Source: Mycolicibacterium flavescens (GTDB taxonomy: Bacteria; Actinomycetota; Actinomycetes; Mycobacteriales; Mycobacteriaceae). From it: DNA of 64,000 nt. Position 1 is the first letter of the stretch. Every line of letters starts with the position of its first letter. The position numbers and the translations under genes are program-made. The notes below the pieces were generated by a model, which saw only the letters and a list, made by a program, of their open reading frames with translations, was not told the DNA's origin and did not search any database. Below, one piece after another: positions 1 to 8,365 of this stretch. The DNA lies in assembly GCA_900637135.1 (NCBI GenBank), contig LR134353.1, positions 4,402,001 to 4,466,000 of the forward strand, in the 5' to 3' direction.

Positions 1-1
1 C

Positions 2-37
2 CCGAAGGACTACCAGCACTTCGAAAAGCCCGAATAA
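2..37 (+). CDS. C-terminal tail of an upstream gene (partial)
   Basis: An open frame enters from the left edge and ends with TAA at 35-37, giving the residues PKDYQHFEKPE. The charged tail is plausible as the end of a real protein, but eleven residues are too few to identify it. The alternative is that it is chance coding and the left edge is intergenic. Confidence 0.3.
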   Translation, partial: PKDYQHFEKPE

Positions 38-156
38 GTTCCCCCCGAAAAGAATTCAAGTTCCTCATTCGCAATACATCCCGTACCGGATAGTTACCCG
101 GCTCCGGCCGATGTTGCGTAGCGTCTTGCGCTATTGCCCACGCCGATGGAGAACGT

Positions 157-306
157 ATGCCGTTTCCCTGGGAACTGAATTCCGAACGTCCCTACCGTCA
201 CGAGATCTATCCCGACCCACGAAGCTCACCGCCTGACGATCCAGAGCACCTCATCGAAGACGCCGACTCTGCGCAAAGGATTTTCGGGAACAGGCGGCAG
301 CAGTAA
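157..306 (+). CDS. Small hypothetical protein (49 aa)
   Basis: The ATG at 157 has a GGAG Shine-Dalgarno core at 148-151 with five bases of spacing. The 49-codon frame ends at TAA 304-306. The product begins MPFPWELNSE and is hydrophilic and acidic in the middle, with no membrane segment or recognisable motif. It lies 115 bp upstream of arr on the same strand and could share its transcript. I do not recognise it. Support is the ribosome binding site and the fit in an otherwise empty gap; codon-bias or homology evidence is lacking. Confidence 0.4.
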   Translation: MPFPWELNSERPYRHEIYPDPRSSPPDDPEHLIEDADSAQRIFGNRRQQ

Positions 307-421
307 CGACACTGCGAATGTCTTCCCACTCTCACTTTACGACAGGGGGTGGGGCTTGCGGCAAGGCCCCTGACGTGCTGCACAATCGTCCGGCCATCGC
401 CGCAACGGATGAAGGAGCAGT

Positions 422-850
422 GTGTCGAAACCGCCAAAGCCATTCGAAGTCCACGAGTCTGGCGCCTACCTCCACGGGACCAAGGCGGACCTCGCCGTGG
501 GCGACCTCCTGGTGCCGGGACGTCCGTCGAATTTCGAAGAAGAGCGCATCTCCAACCACGTCTACATAACGCAGACGTTGGACGCCGCCACCTGGGGAGC
601 CGAAATGGCGGCCGGTGAGGGACGCGGTCGCATCTACATCGTCGAACCCCTTGGCGCTGTCGAGGACGACCCGAACGTCACGGACAAGAAGCTGCCCGGC
701 AATCCGACGCGCTCCTACCGGACCCGCGAGCCGGTGAGAATCGTCGGCGAGATCACCGACTGGGTCGGGCATCCACCCGAGCAACTTCAAGCGATGCTCG
801 ACGGCTTGGAGGACCTCCGGCGCCGGGGCCTGGCCGTCATCTACGACTGA
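422..850 (+). CDS. arr: Rifampin ADP-ribosyltransferase Arr
   Basis: This 142-aa enzyme transfers ADP-ribose from NAD+ to the C23 hydroxyl of rifamycins and inactivates them in the cytoplasm. It is collinear with the 143-residue M. smegmatis Arr as I recall it, including the opening SKPPKPFEVHESGAYLHGTK. The residues reported as functional in Arr (His19, Tyr49, Asp84 in M. smegmatis) correspond here to His18, Tyr48 and Asp83. The start is GTG at 422, with AAGGAG at 412-417 four bases upstream. It is a single-gene unit ahead of a gene on the opposite strand. In other mycobacteria arr is induced through WhiB7, but I could not find a convincing WhiB7-type promoter here. Chromosomal location among housekeeping-like genes suggests intrinsic resistance rather than a mobile cassette. 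Confidence 0.96.
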   Translation: MSKPPKPFEVHESGAYLHGTKADLAVGDLLVPGRPSNFEEERISNHVYITQTLDAATWGAEMAAGEGRGRIYIVEPLGAVEDDPNVTDKKLPGNPTRSYRTREPVRIVGEITDWVGHPPEQLQAMLDGLEDLRRRGLAVIYD

Positions 851-859
851 GCCAAAGAG

Positions 860-1033
860 CTATTTCTTGAAGGCGTCCTTGATCTTCTCGCCGGCATCCT
901 TGAAGTTGGATTTCGCTTGATCGCTGCGGCCCTCGTCGCGGGTACGCGCGTCGCCGGTCATGTTGCCGACCGCTTCCTTCGCCTTACCGGCGAGGTTGTC
1001 CACCTTGTTCCGTGCTTTGTCCGCTGCGCTCAC
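860..1033 (-). CDS. CsbD-like small stress protein (57 aa)
   Basis: The frame translates to a 57-residue Lys/Asp/Ala-rich protein starting MSAADKARNKVDNLAGKAKE and ending KIKDAFKK. The pattern of a KAKEAVG-type segment followed by a second amphipathic charged helix is the CsbD family signature. CsbD-like proteins are general-stress induced in many bacteria, with unknown biochemical role. The start is GTG at 1033, preceded by a strong GAGGAGG ribosome binding site a few bases upstream. It lies tail-to-tail with arr (9-bp gap) and downstream of the DUF1206 gene on the same strand (57-bp gap), so the two may be cotranscribed. Confidence 0.8.
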   Translation of the reverse strand: MSAADKARNKVDNLAGKAKEAVGNMTGDARTRDEGRSDQAKSNFKDAGEKIKDAFKK

Positions 1034-1090
1034 GCTTCCTCCTCGAAGTCAACTGCCGCTCGGTTACCTCAGCAGCCGCAAATGGAAACC

Positions 1091-1945
1091 TCACATGCGC
1101 GAGTAGCGGGCCAGCGCGAAGCTGTAGAGCCCGTAGGCCGCGAAACCGGTTGCCGCAGCGATCAAGATCGCCTCACCGTAGTGTGCGCGTCCGAGTGCCT
1201 TGACCGCACCGTCGAGGCCAGTCGATTTGGCCGGATCGCTCACGTAGGTCGCCACCACGACCGACAGGCCGGCCGCGAACAGCACCAGACCCTCGGCGAC
1301 ATGGCCGCAGATGCCCAGCACCGTGACCAGCCGACCACCCGGGACGGTGAGGTCTTTGAGGAACTTGCGCGTCGCGCCCTTGTGGACGAAGTAGGCGCCG
1401 ATCACGGCGATCGCGAGCCCCGCGAGCACCAGAACCGCCTTGCCGCCGTCGGACTGCATCAACCTCGCGCTCAACCCGGCGGTCTGCTCACTGCCCTTCG
1501 TCCTTGCGCCCAATGCGAACTGGACCGCGGTGAAGGCAACCGCGCAGTACACCAGCGCCAGACCAAAGGCCCTGAGCCGGTTCATCAGTGGCGAATCGCG
1601 TTTGTGCGCCTCGGTACTTTCACCGGGATGCAGCCCCAACACCGTTTCGGCGAACCGCCACATCGCCAGCGCGATCAGCCCGGCGGCGACGATCCACAGC
1701 GAGAAGGTTCCGCCGCCCTCGGTGGCCAGCGTCCTCAGGGCACCGGACTGGTCGGCTTCACCGCCGAGACCCAGCGCGATCCGCAGAATCGTGTAGGCCA
1801 CCAGCAGGTGCAGTGTTCCGCTGACCGGATATCCCGCACGGGCGCAGAACTGGACCACGCGGCTTCCGGTGGCATCGTTGACCGCGCCCTTGAAGCTCAC
1901 GTTGTCACCGGACCACCTGACATCCGGCTCTATTACCCCAGCCAT
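1091..1945 (-). CDS. DUF1206 family membrane protein
   Basis: A 284-aa integral membrane protein. Six hydrophobic segments appear as three two-helix units, each carrying a similar charged loop, which is the layout of DUF1206 proteins. Representative segments are LHLLVAYTILRIALGLGG, RAFGLALVYCAVAFTAVQF and LVTVLGICGHVAEGLVLF. The function of DUF1206 is not established. The ATG at 1945 (MAGVIEPDVRW) was chosen because the longer frame upstream is low-complexity and antisense to the lipoprotein gene. It is divergent from that lipoprotein gene (78-bp gap) and upstream of the CsbD-like gene on the same strand. Confidence 0.85.
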   Translation of the reverse strand: MAGVIEPDVRWSGDNVSFKGAVNDATGSRVVQFCARAGYPVSGTLHLLVAYTILRIALGLGGEADQSGALRTLATEGGGTFSLWIVAAGLIALAMWRFAETVLGLHPGESTEAHKRDSPLMNRLRAFGLALVYCAVAFTAVQFALGARTKGSEQTAGLSARLMQSDGGKAVLVLAGLAIAVIGAYFVHKGATRKFLKDLTVPGGRLVTVLGICGHVAEGLVLFAAGLSVVVATYVSDPAKSTGLDGAVKALGRAHYGEAILIAAATGFAAYGLYSFALARYSRM

Positions 1946-2023
1946 TTTCCGGCGAAACGGCCGATGACCGCCCCCGGCGATGCCCCGCCGGGGTAACCTC
2001 CCCACGCCAGAGGGAGGTGTCTC

Positions 2024-2449
2024 ATGCGGTTGCGGTCCAGTGGTGTACCGGTGTTGGCGGCCGTAGCCGTCGTGTCGGGTTGTGGTCTGGTCGGGGAGAC
2101 GCCGTCTGAAGAGCCCGCCCGGTCCGGCCGGATCGTCATCGACGGCAACGGCGTGGACACCCAGACCGTCGAGTGCACCCAGCACCAGTGGTCGATGCAG
2201 ATCGACGCGAAGGCGAAGACCGGCAGCGCGCAGGTGTACCTGGAGCTCGGTGGCGAACAGCCGGTCGTGCGGACCGTCAACATCGAGAACGTCAACGAGA
2301 TCAACGGCTCCGCAGGCGGTGACGCCGGTAAAGCCGAGGCCACCACGCAGGGCAACGTCTACACCATCACCGGTACCGTCGTCGGCGCCGACGGGCGCAA
2401 TCCCGGCCAATCCCGCACGATGCCGTTCGAGATCAAAGCGCCCTGCTGA
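2024..2449 (+). CDS. 19-kDa-antigen-like lipoprotein (LpqH family)
   Basis: A 141-aa exported lipoprotein. The N-terminus is a short basic stretch (MRLRSS), a hydrophobic core and a lipobox VVSGC with the lipidated Cys at residue 20, so signal peptidase II processing is expected. The mature part, with the segments VECTQHQWSM and NVYTITGTVVG and a final PFEIKAPC, resembles the mycobacterial 19-kDa lipoprotein antigen family (LpqH-like). These are cell-envelope proteins of uncertain biochemical role and TLR2 agonists in pathogens. The ATG at 2024 is preceded by GAGGGAGGTG. It is divergent from the DUF1206 gene and 52 bp upstream of the esterase-like gene on the same strand. Confidence 0.85.
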   Translation: MRLRSSGVPVLAAVAVVSGCGLVGETPSEEPARSGRIVIDGNGVDTQTVECTQHQWSMQIDAKAKTGSAQVYLELGGEQPVVRTVNIENVNEINGSAGGDAGKAEATTQGNVYTITGTVVGADGRNPGQSRTMPFEIKAPC

Positions 2450-2501
2450 GTCGTCGGCAGTAAATCCCCGCGGAACGACGGACTGCTCCTACGTTGGGGT
2501 C

Positions 2502-4823
2502 ATGTCCCTCATCGACCTGGCGCTGCTGCCACTGCGGATCGGACGCCGTGCGGCAGACACTGTGCTCAAAGCCGTCACCCCCCAATCGCGTGGCCCGCAA
2601 TCGGAACTCGTCGTCATCGGCGGCATGCCCGAAGGCGTGCCCGCCGCGGCATTGCTCCCCGAACCCGAGCTGCCTGCGCCACAGAGCTGGCCGTTCGGCG
2701 AAGACTTCCCCCGCACGTGCGGAACGGGCCGCTACGCCGACGGCGCGTTCTTCTGGACCGATTTTCTCTACGACGACCACGGCGCCACCGGCTTGCTCGT
2801 CGGCATCCCGACCGGCGGCCTGGTGCCCCCGCGTGGCACCTACGTCTACCCCGACGGGCCCGCCGCCCGCAACGGCGCCGACATCTTCCGCGTCGCGATC
2901 GGCCTCACCGACACCCACACGTGGTGGCGCGTCGACTGGAACACCCTGATCGACGCGTCAATCCCGATCGCGCTGTTCACTTTTGACACCGGAGCCGCTC
3001 CGGCGGCGACATCAGACACCGACCGCACCGCGGCGCCCATGAACGAGTGGCCCGCCGGGGCCGGTGTCACCTCAGCCGGTATCGACACCGCCCTGCTCAT
3101 CTCCGCCACAGGCGCGCGGCTGATCGACCTCACCACGCAATCCTCGACACCGGTCGAGCACGAGGTCGACATGCAGGCCCGGTCCTTCCTCGCCAAAGTC
3201 CCGCGCACGCTCGCCAAACCGGAAGGCACCTGGACGGTCCGACTGGCCGCCGGGTTGGCCAACGATGCGGGCGACGGTTTCGCCGACGTACCCGTCGGCC
3301 GCGGCGCGCGGCCTGGCCAGCCGAACGTCTACAACGTCGCCTTCCGCACCCACCAGCAGGAGAAGGCGCACCTGAACTTCTGGTCGGACCAGACCCAAGC
3401 CGCAGCGTTGAGCGACGGCGACGTGACCGGGTTCTCGGTTCCGCTCGCCTGGGACCAGCTCGCCGAGCGCGCCACCACCGAGGAGCCGATCGTGCGCGGC
3501 ACCTCCACCCGCTGGTACGTCTCCTCGATCGAGCTGGGCCAGGGCGTCACCAAGACGAACATTTTGAGCACCGACCCGCAGTTCCTCGGCCGCGTGCAGC
3601 CCTACTCGGTGTGCCTGCCCTCGACGTACACGCCCGGCCGACAGCTGCCGTTGACGCTGCTGCTGCACTCACTTGCGTTGGGGCAGAACCAGTTCGCCGC
3701 GATCGACCCGCGGCTGCTGCACCAGGTCTGCGAGGACCGCGAATCGGTGGTGGTGACGCCGTTGGCCCGCGGTCCGTCGTGCTGGTACTTCGACGAAGGC
3801 GAACTCGACGTGTGGGAGGTGTGGGCGCGGGTGGCCGAACAGCTCGGCACCGATCCCCACCGCACCGTCGTCTCCGGTTACTCCATGGGCGGCTACGCGG
3901 CCTACAAACTGGGGCTGACATACCCGGAGGTGTTCGCGCAGGCCGTCGTGCTGGCCGGGCCGCCCGTCTGCGGGGTGCGGCTGCTGCCCGACGTCGACGT
4001 CCCCGGCGACCTCGACTTCGACTCGCACTGCGCCCGCGAAGGCGATACCTGGGAACTGCTGCCCAACGGGCGGTGGCTGCCGTTCGTCATCGCCCACGGC
4101 GTGCTGGACCAGTTCGTGCCGATCACGTCGGTGCTGTCCCAGGTTCTCGAACTCGACCGGCTGGGCTACCGCTACCGGTTCACCGTCTACCCGTTCGAAG
4201 ACCACGTGACGTGGGTGCTCGACGACGAGTTCGACGATCCGATCGCCCACATGGGCACCGGGCTCCGCCAGCCCGACCCCGGGCACATCACCTACTCGTG
4301 GTATCCGGAGCTGGTGCGGCCCGATCTCGGCCTTGGGCCCCAGCACGTTTGGTGGTTGTCGAACCTGTCGGCCGATGCCGACCTGGCCGGCAAGCGGGGC
4401 GCCGTCGCGACCGTGGACGCGCGGTCGTATGCGCGCCCTGACCCGACGCGCACGATCCGCCGTCGGCGCGGCGTCGAACCCGACCTCGACCTGTCCCCCG
4501 GCCTGTACACCGAACTGCTCTGGCGCACAGGTCCGGGCGTCGAGCCCATGCCGTTCCTGACGCTGAAGCTGACCGGCGTCGCGGGCATCACCGTCGACGT
4601 CGCCCGGGCCGGGCTCGCGTCGCTGGACACGTCGAGCATCGATATCTCCACCGACACCGAGACGCGTGTCGAACTCGCCGCTCTGCCGCCCGACGTGGCG
4701 GTTCTGCTCGACGGCGAGCCAGTCGGTACGGACGTTCGGGTGCCCGTCGGGCGGCACACCATCGCCCTGACCGCGGCGACCGTGCCCTCGAAAGAGGTGA
4801 TGGCAGCGTTGCTGCGCCGGTAA
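2502..4823 (+). CDS. Large alpha/beta-hydrolase fold esterase/peptidase-like protein
   Basis: A 773-aa protein with an N-terminal region of about 360 residues of unknown fold followed by an alpha/beta-hydrolase domain of the prolyl-oligopeptidase / PHB-depolymerase-like type. The nucleophile elbow GYSMGG puts Ser near residue 461. HGVLDQFVP supplies the likely catalytic Asp and FEDHVTW the likely His. A beta-rich C-terminal tail follows. No signal peptide is evident, and the N-terminal MSLIDLALLPLRIG is only moderately hydrophobic. Substrate cannot be read from sequence. The frame is open further upstream in an overlap with the lipoprotein gene; ATG 2502 was chosen as the first start beyond it. 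The MFS gene begins 10 bp downstream, so cotranscription is likely. Confidence 0.8.
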   Translation: MSLIDLALLPLRIGRRAADTVLKAVTPQSRGPQSELVVIGGMPEGVPAAALLPEPELPAPQSWPFGEDFPRTCGTGRYADGAFFWTDFLYDDHGATGLLVGIPTGGLVPPRGTYVYPDGPAARNGADIFRVAIGLTDTHTWWRVDWNTLIDASIPIALFTFDTGAAPAATSDTDRTAAPMNEWPAGAGVTSAGIDTALLISATGARLIDLTTQSSTPVEHEVDMQARSFLAKVPRTLAKPEGTWTVRLAAGLANDAGDGFADVPVGRGARPGQPNVYNVAFRTHQQEKAHLNFWSDQTQAAALSDGDVTGFSVPLAWDQLAERATTEEPIVRGTSTRWYVSSIELGQGVTKTNILSTDPQFLGRVQPYSVCLPSTYTPGRQLPLTLLLHSLALGQNQFAAIDPRLLHQVCEDRESVVVTPLARGPSCWYFDEGELDVWEVWARVAEQLGTDPHRTVVSGYSMGGYAAYKLGLTYPEVFAQAVVLAGPPVCGVRLLPDVDVPGDLDFDSHCAREGDTWELLPNGRWLPFVIAHGVLDQFVPITSVLSQVLELDRLGYRYRFTVYPFEDHVTWVLDDEFDDPIAHMGTGLRQPDPGHITYSWYPELVRPDLGLGPQHVWWLSNLSADADLAGKRGAVATVDARSYARPDPTRTIRRRRGVEPDLDLSPGLYTELLWRTGPGVEPMPFLTLKLTGVAGITVDVARAGLASLDTSSIDISTDTETRVELAALPPDVAVLLDGEPVGTDVRVPVGRHTIALTAATVPSKEVMAALLRR

Positions 4824-4833
4824 CATCCCGCGC

Positions 4834-6372
4834 GTGCCGGACGGTACTCGCGTCGACGCCGAGCAGCGTCAGGTGTCGGGGCTCGCCGCTGTGATGACGG
4901 TGCTCGCGATGGGCCTCGGGTATGCGATCGCGATCGGCGACCCGACCACCTTCTCGGCCAATCTGCAATTGGTCTCGGCCGGTGTGGGCATCACCGGGTC
5001 CACCGCGACGTTTGTCGCCAGCCTGGCCACCCTGACCCTGGCCGCCGCCGTGCTGAGCGCCGGTGCGCTGGGCGACCTGTACGGCATGCGGCGGATGTAC
5101 CTGTTCGGGCTGGCCGGGGCGATCGTGTTCAGCGTGCTCGCCGCCGCCGCACCCGCACCGGCGGTGCTGATCGTCGCGCGTGCAGGTGCCGGTGTGACGC
5201 TGGCGTTTCTGATCGGCCTGTCGCTGGCGATCACGAACGCGGTGTTTCCGCCGGGCCGGCGGGCCGCGGCGATCGCCGCGTACTTCGGTGTCGGCTACGC
5301 GGTAGCGACCCCGATGCCGGCGATCAGCGGCATGCTCGGCCACGCGATCGGTTGGCGGGCCTGCTTTTTCGTGGCACCGGTCATCGGGCTCCTCGGCTTG
5401 CTCGTCACGTGGCGGTTCGTGCCCGAGACGGTGCGCGCGAACCGTCGGCTCGACGTGCTCGGAATGGCGTTGTTCGCGGTCGCGCTGCTAGGACTGATCT
5501 TCGGCGTCTCACGTATCGAGACCGGGATCAACGCGGTCGGACTGGTCGCGATCGGCGTCGGCCTGGTCACCGGCTGCGCATTCGTCATGCAGGAGTTGCG
5601 GGTTGAGGATCCGGCGCTCGACATGCGGGTGTTCCGGTCGGGCCGGTTCAACGCCGCCGTGACCGCGGGCGTGCTGTTCAACATCGTGCTCGGCGGGTCG
5701 ATGGTGTTGCTCTCGTTCTATCTGGTGACGGTCCGCAAGGAGTCGCACGAGCTGTTCGGCCTGCTGTTGATTCCGGCCACCGCGCTGGCCGCCGTCGCCG
5801 CCACCTCGGCCGGGCCCGCCGCGAACCGGTTCAGCCCGCGCACCGTAATGATCACCGGGCTCCTGGTCATGCTCGGCGGGCTGTTGTCGATGAGGCTCTT
5901 CGACCTCGACACGACGCGCACGACGGTGTTCGTCACCACCGCGCTGATCGTGGTGGGCGGCGCGCTCGTCACGACACCGCAGGCCACGATCATGATGAGC
6001 AGTGCGCCAACCGATCTCGGCGGCGCGGTCTCCGCCGTCAAGAGCGCGGTCAACGAAGGCGGATACTCGCTCGGCCCTGCGCTTTTCGCGCTCGTCGGCA
6101 TCAACCTGTTCCTCACCGACAGCGCGCACGACCTGTCCCGCTCCGGCATCACACGCGCCGAGACCCGCGAGGCGCTGCTGACCGTGCACGGCGGTCACGG
6201 GGCGCAGATGGTCAACCCCGAGCAGGCGCGGCTGGTGGTGGAGCAGGCGCCGCATAACGCCGTCGACGCCATCCACACGCTGAGCGTGATCATGGCCATC
6301 GGCCCGATCGCGGCGATCATCCTGGCACTCTGGTTGATCAAGCCGGCGAACCGCTCAGCAGGCGGCCAGTAG
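4834..6372 (+). CDS. MFS transporter, drug:H+ antiporter-2 type
   Basis: A 512-aa integral membrane protein with about fourteen hydrophobic segments, consistent with the DHA2 class of major facilitator exporters. The region GDLYGMRRMYLFGLAG between the second and third helices matches the family motif A (G-D-x-x-G-R-R). Later helices include GVLFNIVLGGSMVLLSFYL and the C-terminal VIMAIGPIAAIILALWL. Substrate is not predictable; the homologues include multidrug and antiseptic efflux pumps. The GTG start lies 10 bp after the esterase-like gene. The last 18 bp overlap, tail to tail, with the WS/DGAT gene. Confidence 0.9.
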   Translation: MPDGTRVDAEQRQVSGLAAVMTVLAMGLGYAIAIGDPTTFSANLQLVSAGVGITGSTATFVASLATLTLAAAVLSAGALGDLYGMRRMYLFGLAGAIVFSVLAAAAPAPAVLIVARAGAGVTLAFLIGLSLAITNAVFPPGRRAAAIAAYFGVGYAVATPMPAISGMLGHAIGWRACFFVAPVIGLLGLLVTWRFVPETVRANRRLDVLGMALFAVALLGLIFGVSRIETGINAVGLVAIGVGLVTGCAFVMQELRVEDPALDMRVFRSGRFNAAVTAGVLFNIVLGGSMVLLSFYLVTVRKESHELFGLLLIPATALAAVAATSAGPAANRFSPRTVMITGLLVMLGGLLSMRLFDLDTTRTTVFVTTALIVVGGALVTTPQATIMMSSAPTDLGGAVSAVKSAVNEGGYSLGPALFALVGINLFLTDSAHDLSRSGITRAETREALLTVHGGHGAQMVNPEQARLVVEQAPHNAVDAIHTLSVIMAIGPIAAIILALWLIKPANRSAGGQ

Positions 6373-7740
6373 TTCGTCCAGCGCGGTTTCGAACCGGTCG
6401 GCGAGGTCCCACAGATCGTTGACCAGCTTGCGGCACGCGATGATCCCGACGTTCAGCTTGCCCGTCAACGACATCACGGTGATGTTGAGCCCGGAGCCGT
6501 GGAAGATCGGGCCGAGCGGGTAGAGCGCTTTCATCTCGGCGCCCATCGCGTACAGCTTGTCTTGCGGCCCAGCCACATTCGAGATGATCACGTTGTGGAT
6601 CGGCGTGTGCTTCAGCGGCGTGTGGGACAGCACCTCCATCGCCATGCCGAACAGTGCGGGCGGCAGTGCCTGCGTCACGTCGGCCAGCAGGGTGGGAGCG
6701 ATGTCGGCGCTGTGAGCCTTTGCGCGCGAACTGGATTCGGCGATGGTGCGCAGCCGTTCGCCGGGATCGTCGATATGGGTCTGCAGGTTGTTGAAGAAGC
6801 CCGAGAGCTTGTTGCGGCCGGGCCGGTCCGACTTGTCGTGCACCGACGCCGGGACCACCGCGATCAGCGGATCGTCCGGCAGCTCGCCTCGCTTGAGCAG
6901 GTACTCGCGCAGCGCTCCGGCACACAGCGCCATCACCACGTCGTTGAGTTTGACGTCGAAGGCGTTCTTGACCCGCTTGACGTCGTCGAGGTCGAGCTGA
7001 GCCAACGCGATGGTGCGGTCGGAGGTGATCTCGGCGTTGAACACCGTCGCCGGAGCCGAGAACGGGGCGGCCATGGCGGTGCCGGAGCGGGCGCGGGTGA
7101 TCGTGCTGAAGACGGTCGACAACGTGGCGGGCACCGCTCTGGTCAGTTGCCACGGACGGGTGAACGCGCGCACCAGGCCGCCGGCGGTGATCTCGAACGG
7201 CCTGGCGCCGCCGACGCCCTCGACGGGCTCTGGTGGGGGGCCGTCGGGTTCGACGTCGCACAGCTTGCTGATCAGGTTGGCCGCCGACACCCCGTCCACG
7301 GCGGCGTGATGCACCTTGATCATCAACGCGACGTCGCCGGCGTCGAACGGGTCGGTTTCGTGGATGCCCTCGATCACCCACATCTCCCACAACGGCTTGC
7401 TGCGGTCCAGGGGTGCCGCGGCGATCCGTGAACAGACATTGACCAGTTCGTTGCGCCCGCCGGGCGCGGGCAGCGCGATGCGGTGCAGGTGGTACTCGAG
7501 GTCCAACTCGTCGTCGTCCACCCACACCGGATGATCGAGGTTCAGCTGACTGTTGGCGAGTTTTGCCCGCAGCTCCGGCAAAGCCTCCAAGCGCGTGGCC
7601 AGATGCTCGCGGACTCGGTCGAAGTCGTAGCCACCGGGGATCGTCGACGTATCAAGGCAGGCGATTGAACACACATTCAGTGGGACACTGGATGATTCGC
7701 TGTAGAGCATCGTCGCGTCGAATGCACTCAGCCGTTCCAT
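6355..7740 (-). CDS. Wax ester synthase / diacylglycerol acyltransferase (WS/DGAT)
   Basis: A 461-aa acyltransferase. It carries the HHxxxDG active-site motif as HHAAVDG, in the context VALMIKVHHAAVDGVSA, and the N-terminal MERLSAFDATMLY typical of mycobacterial Tgs proteins. Members transfer an acyl group from acyl-CoA to diacylglycerol or fatty alcohol, making triacylglycerol or wax ester storage lipid at the membrane. The C-terminal ISNVAGP segment is the second conserved block of the family. Length is normal for the family. Mycobacteria carry many paralogues, so the specific Tgs assignment is left open. The ATG at 7740 starts close to the family N-terminus. Confidence 0.93.
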   Translation of the reverse strand: MERLSAFDATMLYSESSSVPLNVCSIACLDTSTIPGGYDFDRVREHLATRLEALPELRAKLANSQLNLDHPVWVDDDELDLEYHLHRIALPAPGGRNELVNVCSRIAAAPLDRSKPLWEMWVIEGIHETDPFDAGDVALMIKVHHAAVDGVSAANLISKLCDVEPDGPPPEPVEGVGGARPFEITAGGLVRAFTRPWQLTRAVPATLSTVFSTITRARSGTAMAAPFSAPATVFNAEITSDRTIALAQLDLDDVKRVKNAFDVKLNDVVMALCAGALREYLLKRGELPDDPLIAVVPASVHDKSDRPGRNKLSGFFNNLQTHIDDPGERLRTIAESSSRAKAHSADIAPTLLADVTQALPPALFGMAMEVLSHTPLKHTPIHNVIISNVAGPQDKLYAMGAEMKALYPLGPIFHGSGLNITVMSLTGKLNVGIIACRKLVNDLWDLADRFETALDELLAAC

Positions 7741-7798
7741 TCACAAGGCGTACCCGAGTTGACAGGTGCGTCAAACCATGAACGAAGTTACTGCCGAT

Positions 7799-8260
7799 TC
7801 AGCCCTGCTTGGTGGCCTGCGGGGCGTGGCGGGCAACGGTCGCGTCCATCGCCTCGCGCAGCGCAGGCATCTCATCGACCAACCGGGCGAGGTCGTCGCG
7901 GTTGATGTGGAGCACGTCTGCTCGCCCCGTCGTCGTCACGGTCGCGTTGCGCAGTGCACCGCGGCGCAGCACCGATTCGCCGATCACCTCGCCGGGGCCG
8001 ACGACGGCGATGCGGTCGTGGCCGACGTAGACGCCGACCTCACCGCTGAGCAGGATGTAGCAGGCGTCCGACGGGGTCTGCTCCTGGATCAGCGGCCACG
8101 GCCCTGACGTCGACGTGCGGTGCGCCGCTTCGACCAGGCGTCTGAGGTCGCTGTCGGAGAACTTGGAGAAGGTCTCGAACTCGCGGAGGCGACGGGCGTC
8201 CTGTTCGATCTCCTGTTTACGAGCCTGTTCGCTTTCGCGGGCGTACTTGCGGTTGTCCAT
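7799..8260 (-). CDS. Cyclic-nucleotide-binding (cNMP) domain protein
   Basis: A 153-aa protein. After a charged N-terminal helix, the residues from about FETFSKFSDSDLRRLVEAAH to the end form a CRP-like cyclic nucleotide binding beta-roll. GEVGVYVGHDRIAVVGPGEVIGESVL matches the conserved beta strands and phosphate-binding-cassette area, but with GESVLRRGALRNATV in place of the canonical G-E-x-A-L-x-x-x-x-R-x-A. No DNA-binding helix-turn-helix follows, so it is not a CRP regulator; it may be a stand-alone sensor or cyclic-nucleotide-independent. It lies downstream of the Ser/Thr kinase on the same strand, separated by 105 bp that hold a palindromic repeat. Confidence 0.8.
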   Translation of the reverse strand: MDNRKYARESEQARKQEIEQDARRLREFETFSKFSDSDLRRLVEAAHRTSTSGPWPLIQEQTPSDACYILLSGEVGVYVGHDRIAVVGPGEVIGESVLRRGALRNATVTTTGRADVLHINRDDLARLVDEMPALREAMDATVARHAPQATKQG

Positions 8261-8309
8261 GAGGTCCCCGATCTGCGGTGTCTCCTGGCCGAACGGTAGT
8301 CCTCCTGCT

Positions 8310-8362
8310 GCGATTTGTGCACAGAAACGAGCGCTGAGCGCTCCTAGATGTGCACAAATCGC
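8310..8362. repeat. Palindromic repeat element, copy 1
   Basis: Arms GCGATTTGTGCACA (8310-8323) and TGTGCACAAATCGC (8349-8362) are perfect inverted repeats of 14 bp. The 25-nt interior itself contains GAGCGC-TGA-GCGCTC. A second copy lies at 36070-36124 with conserved arms and a recognisably similar loop. Here it sits 3 bp after the kinase stop codon, so it could act as a terminator, although there is no T tract. Confidence 0.8.
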
Positions 8363-8365
8363 CGG

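Noticed and set aside
307..421. WhiB7-type promoter for arr
   Set aside because: No convincing AT-rich element plus -35/-10 pair was seen upstream.
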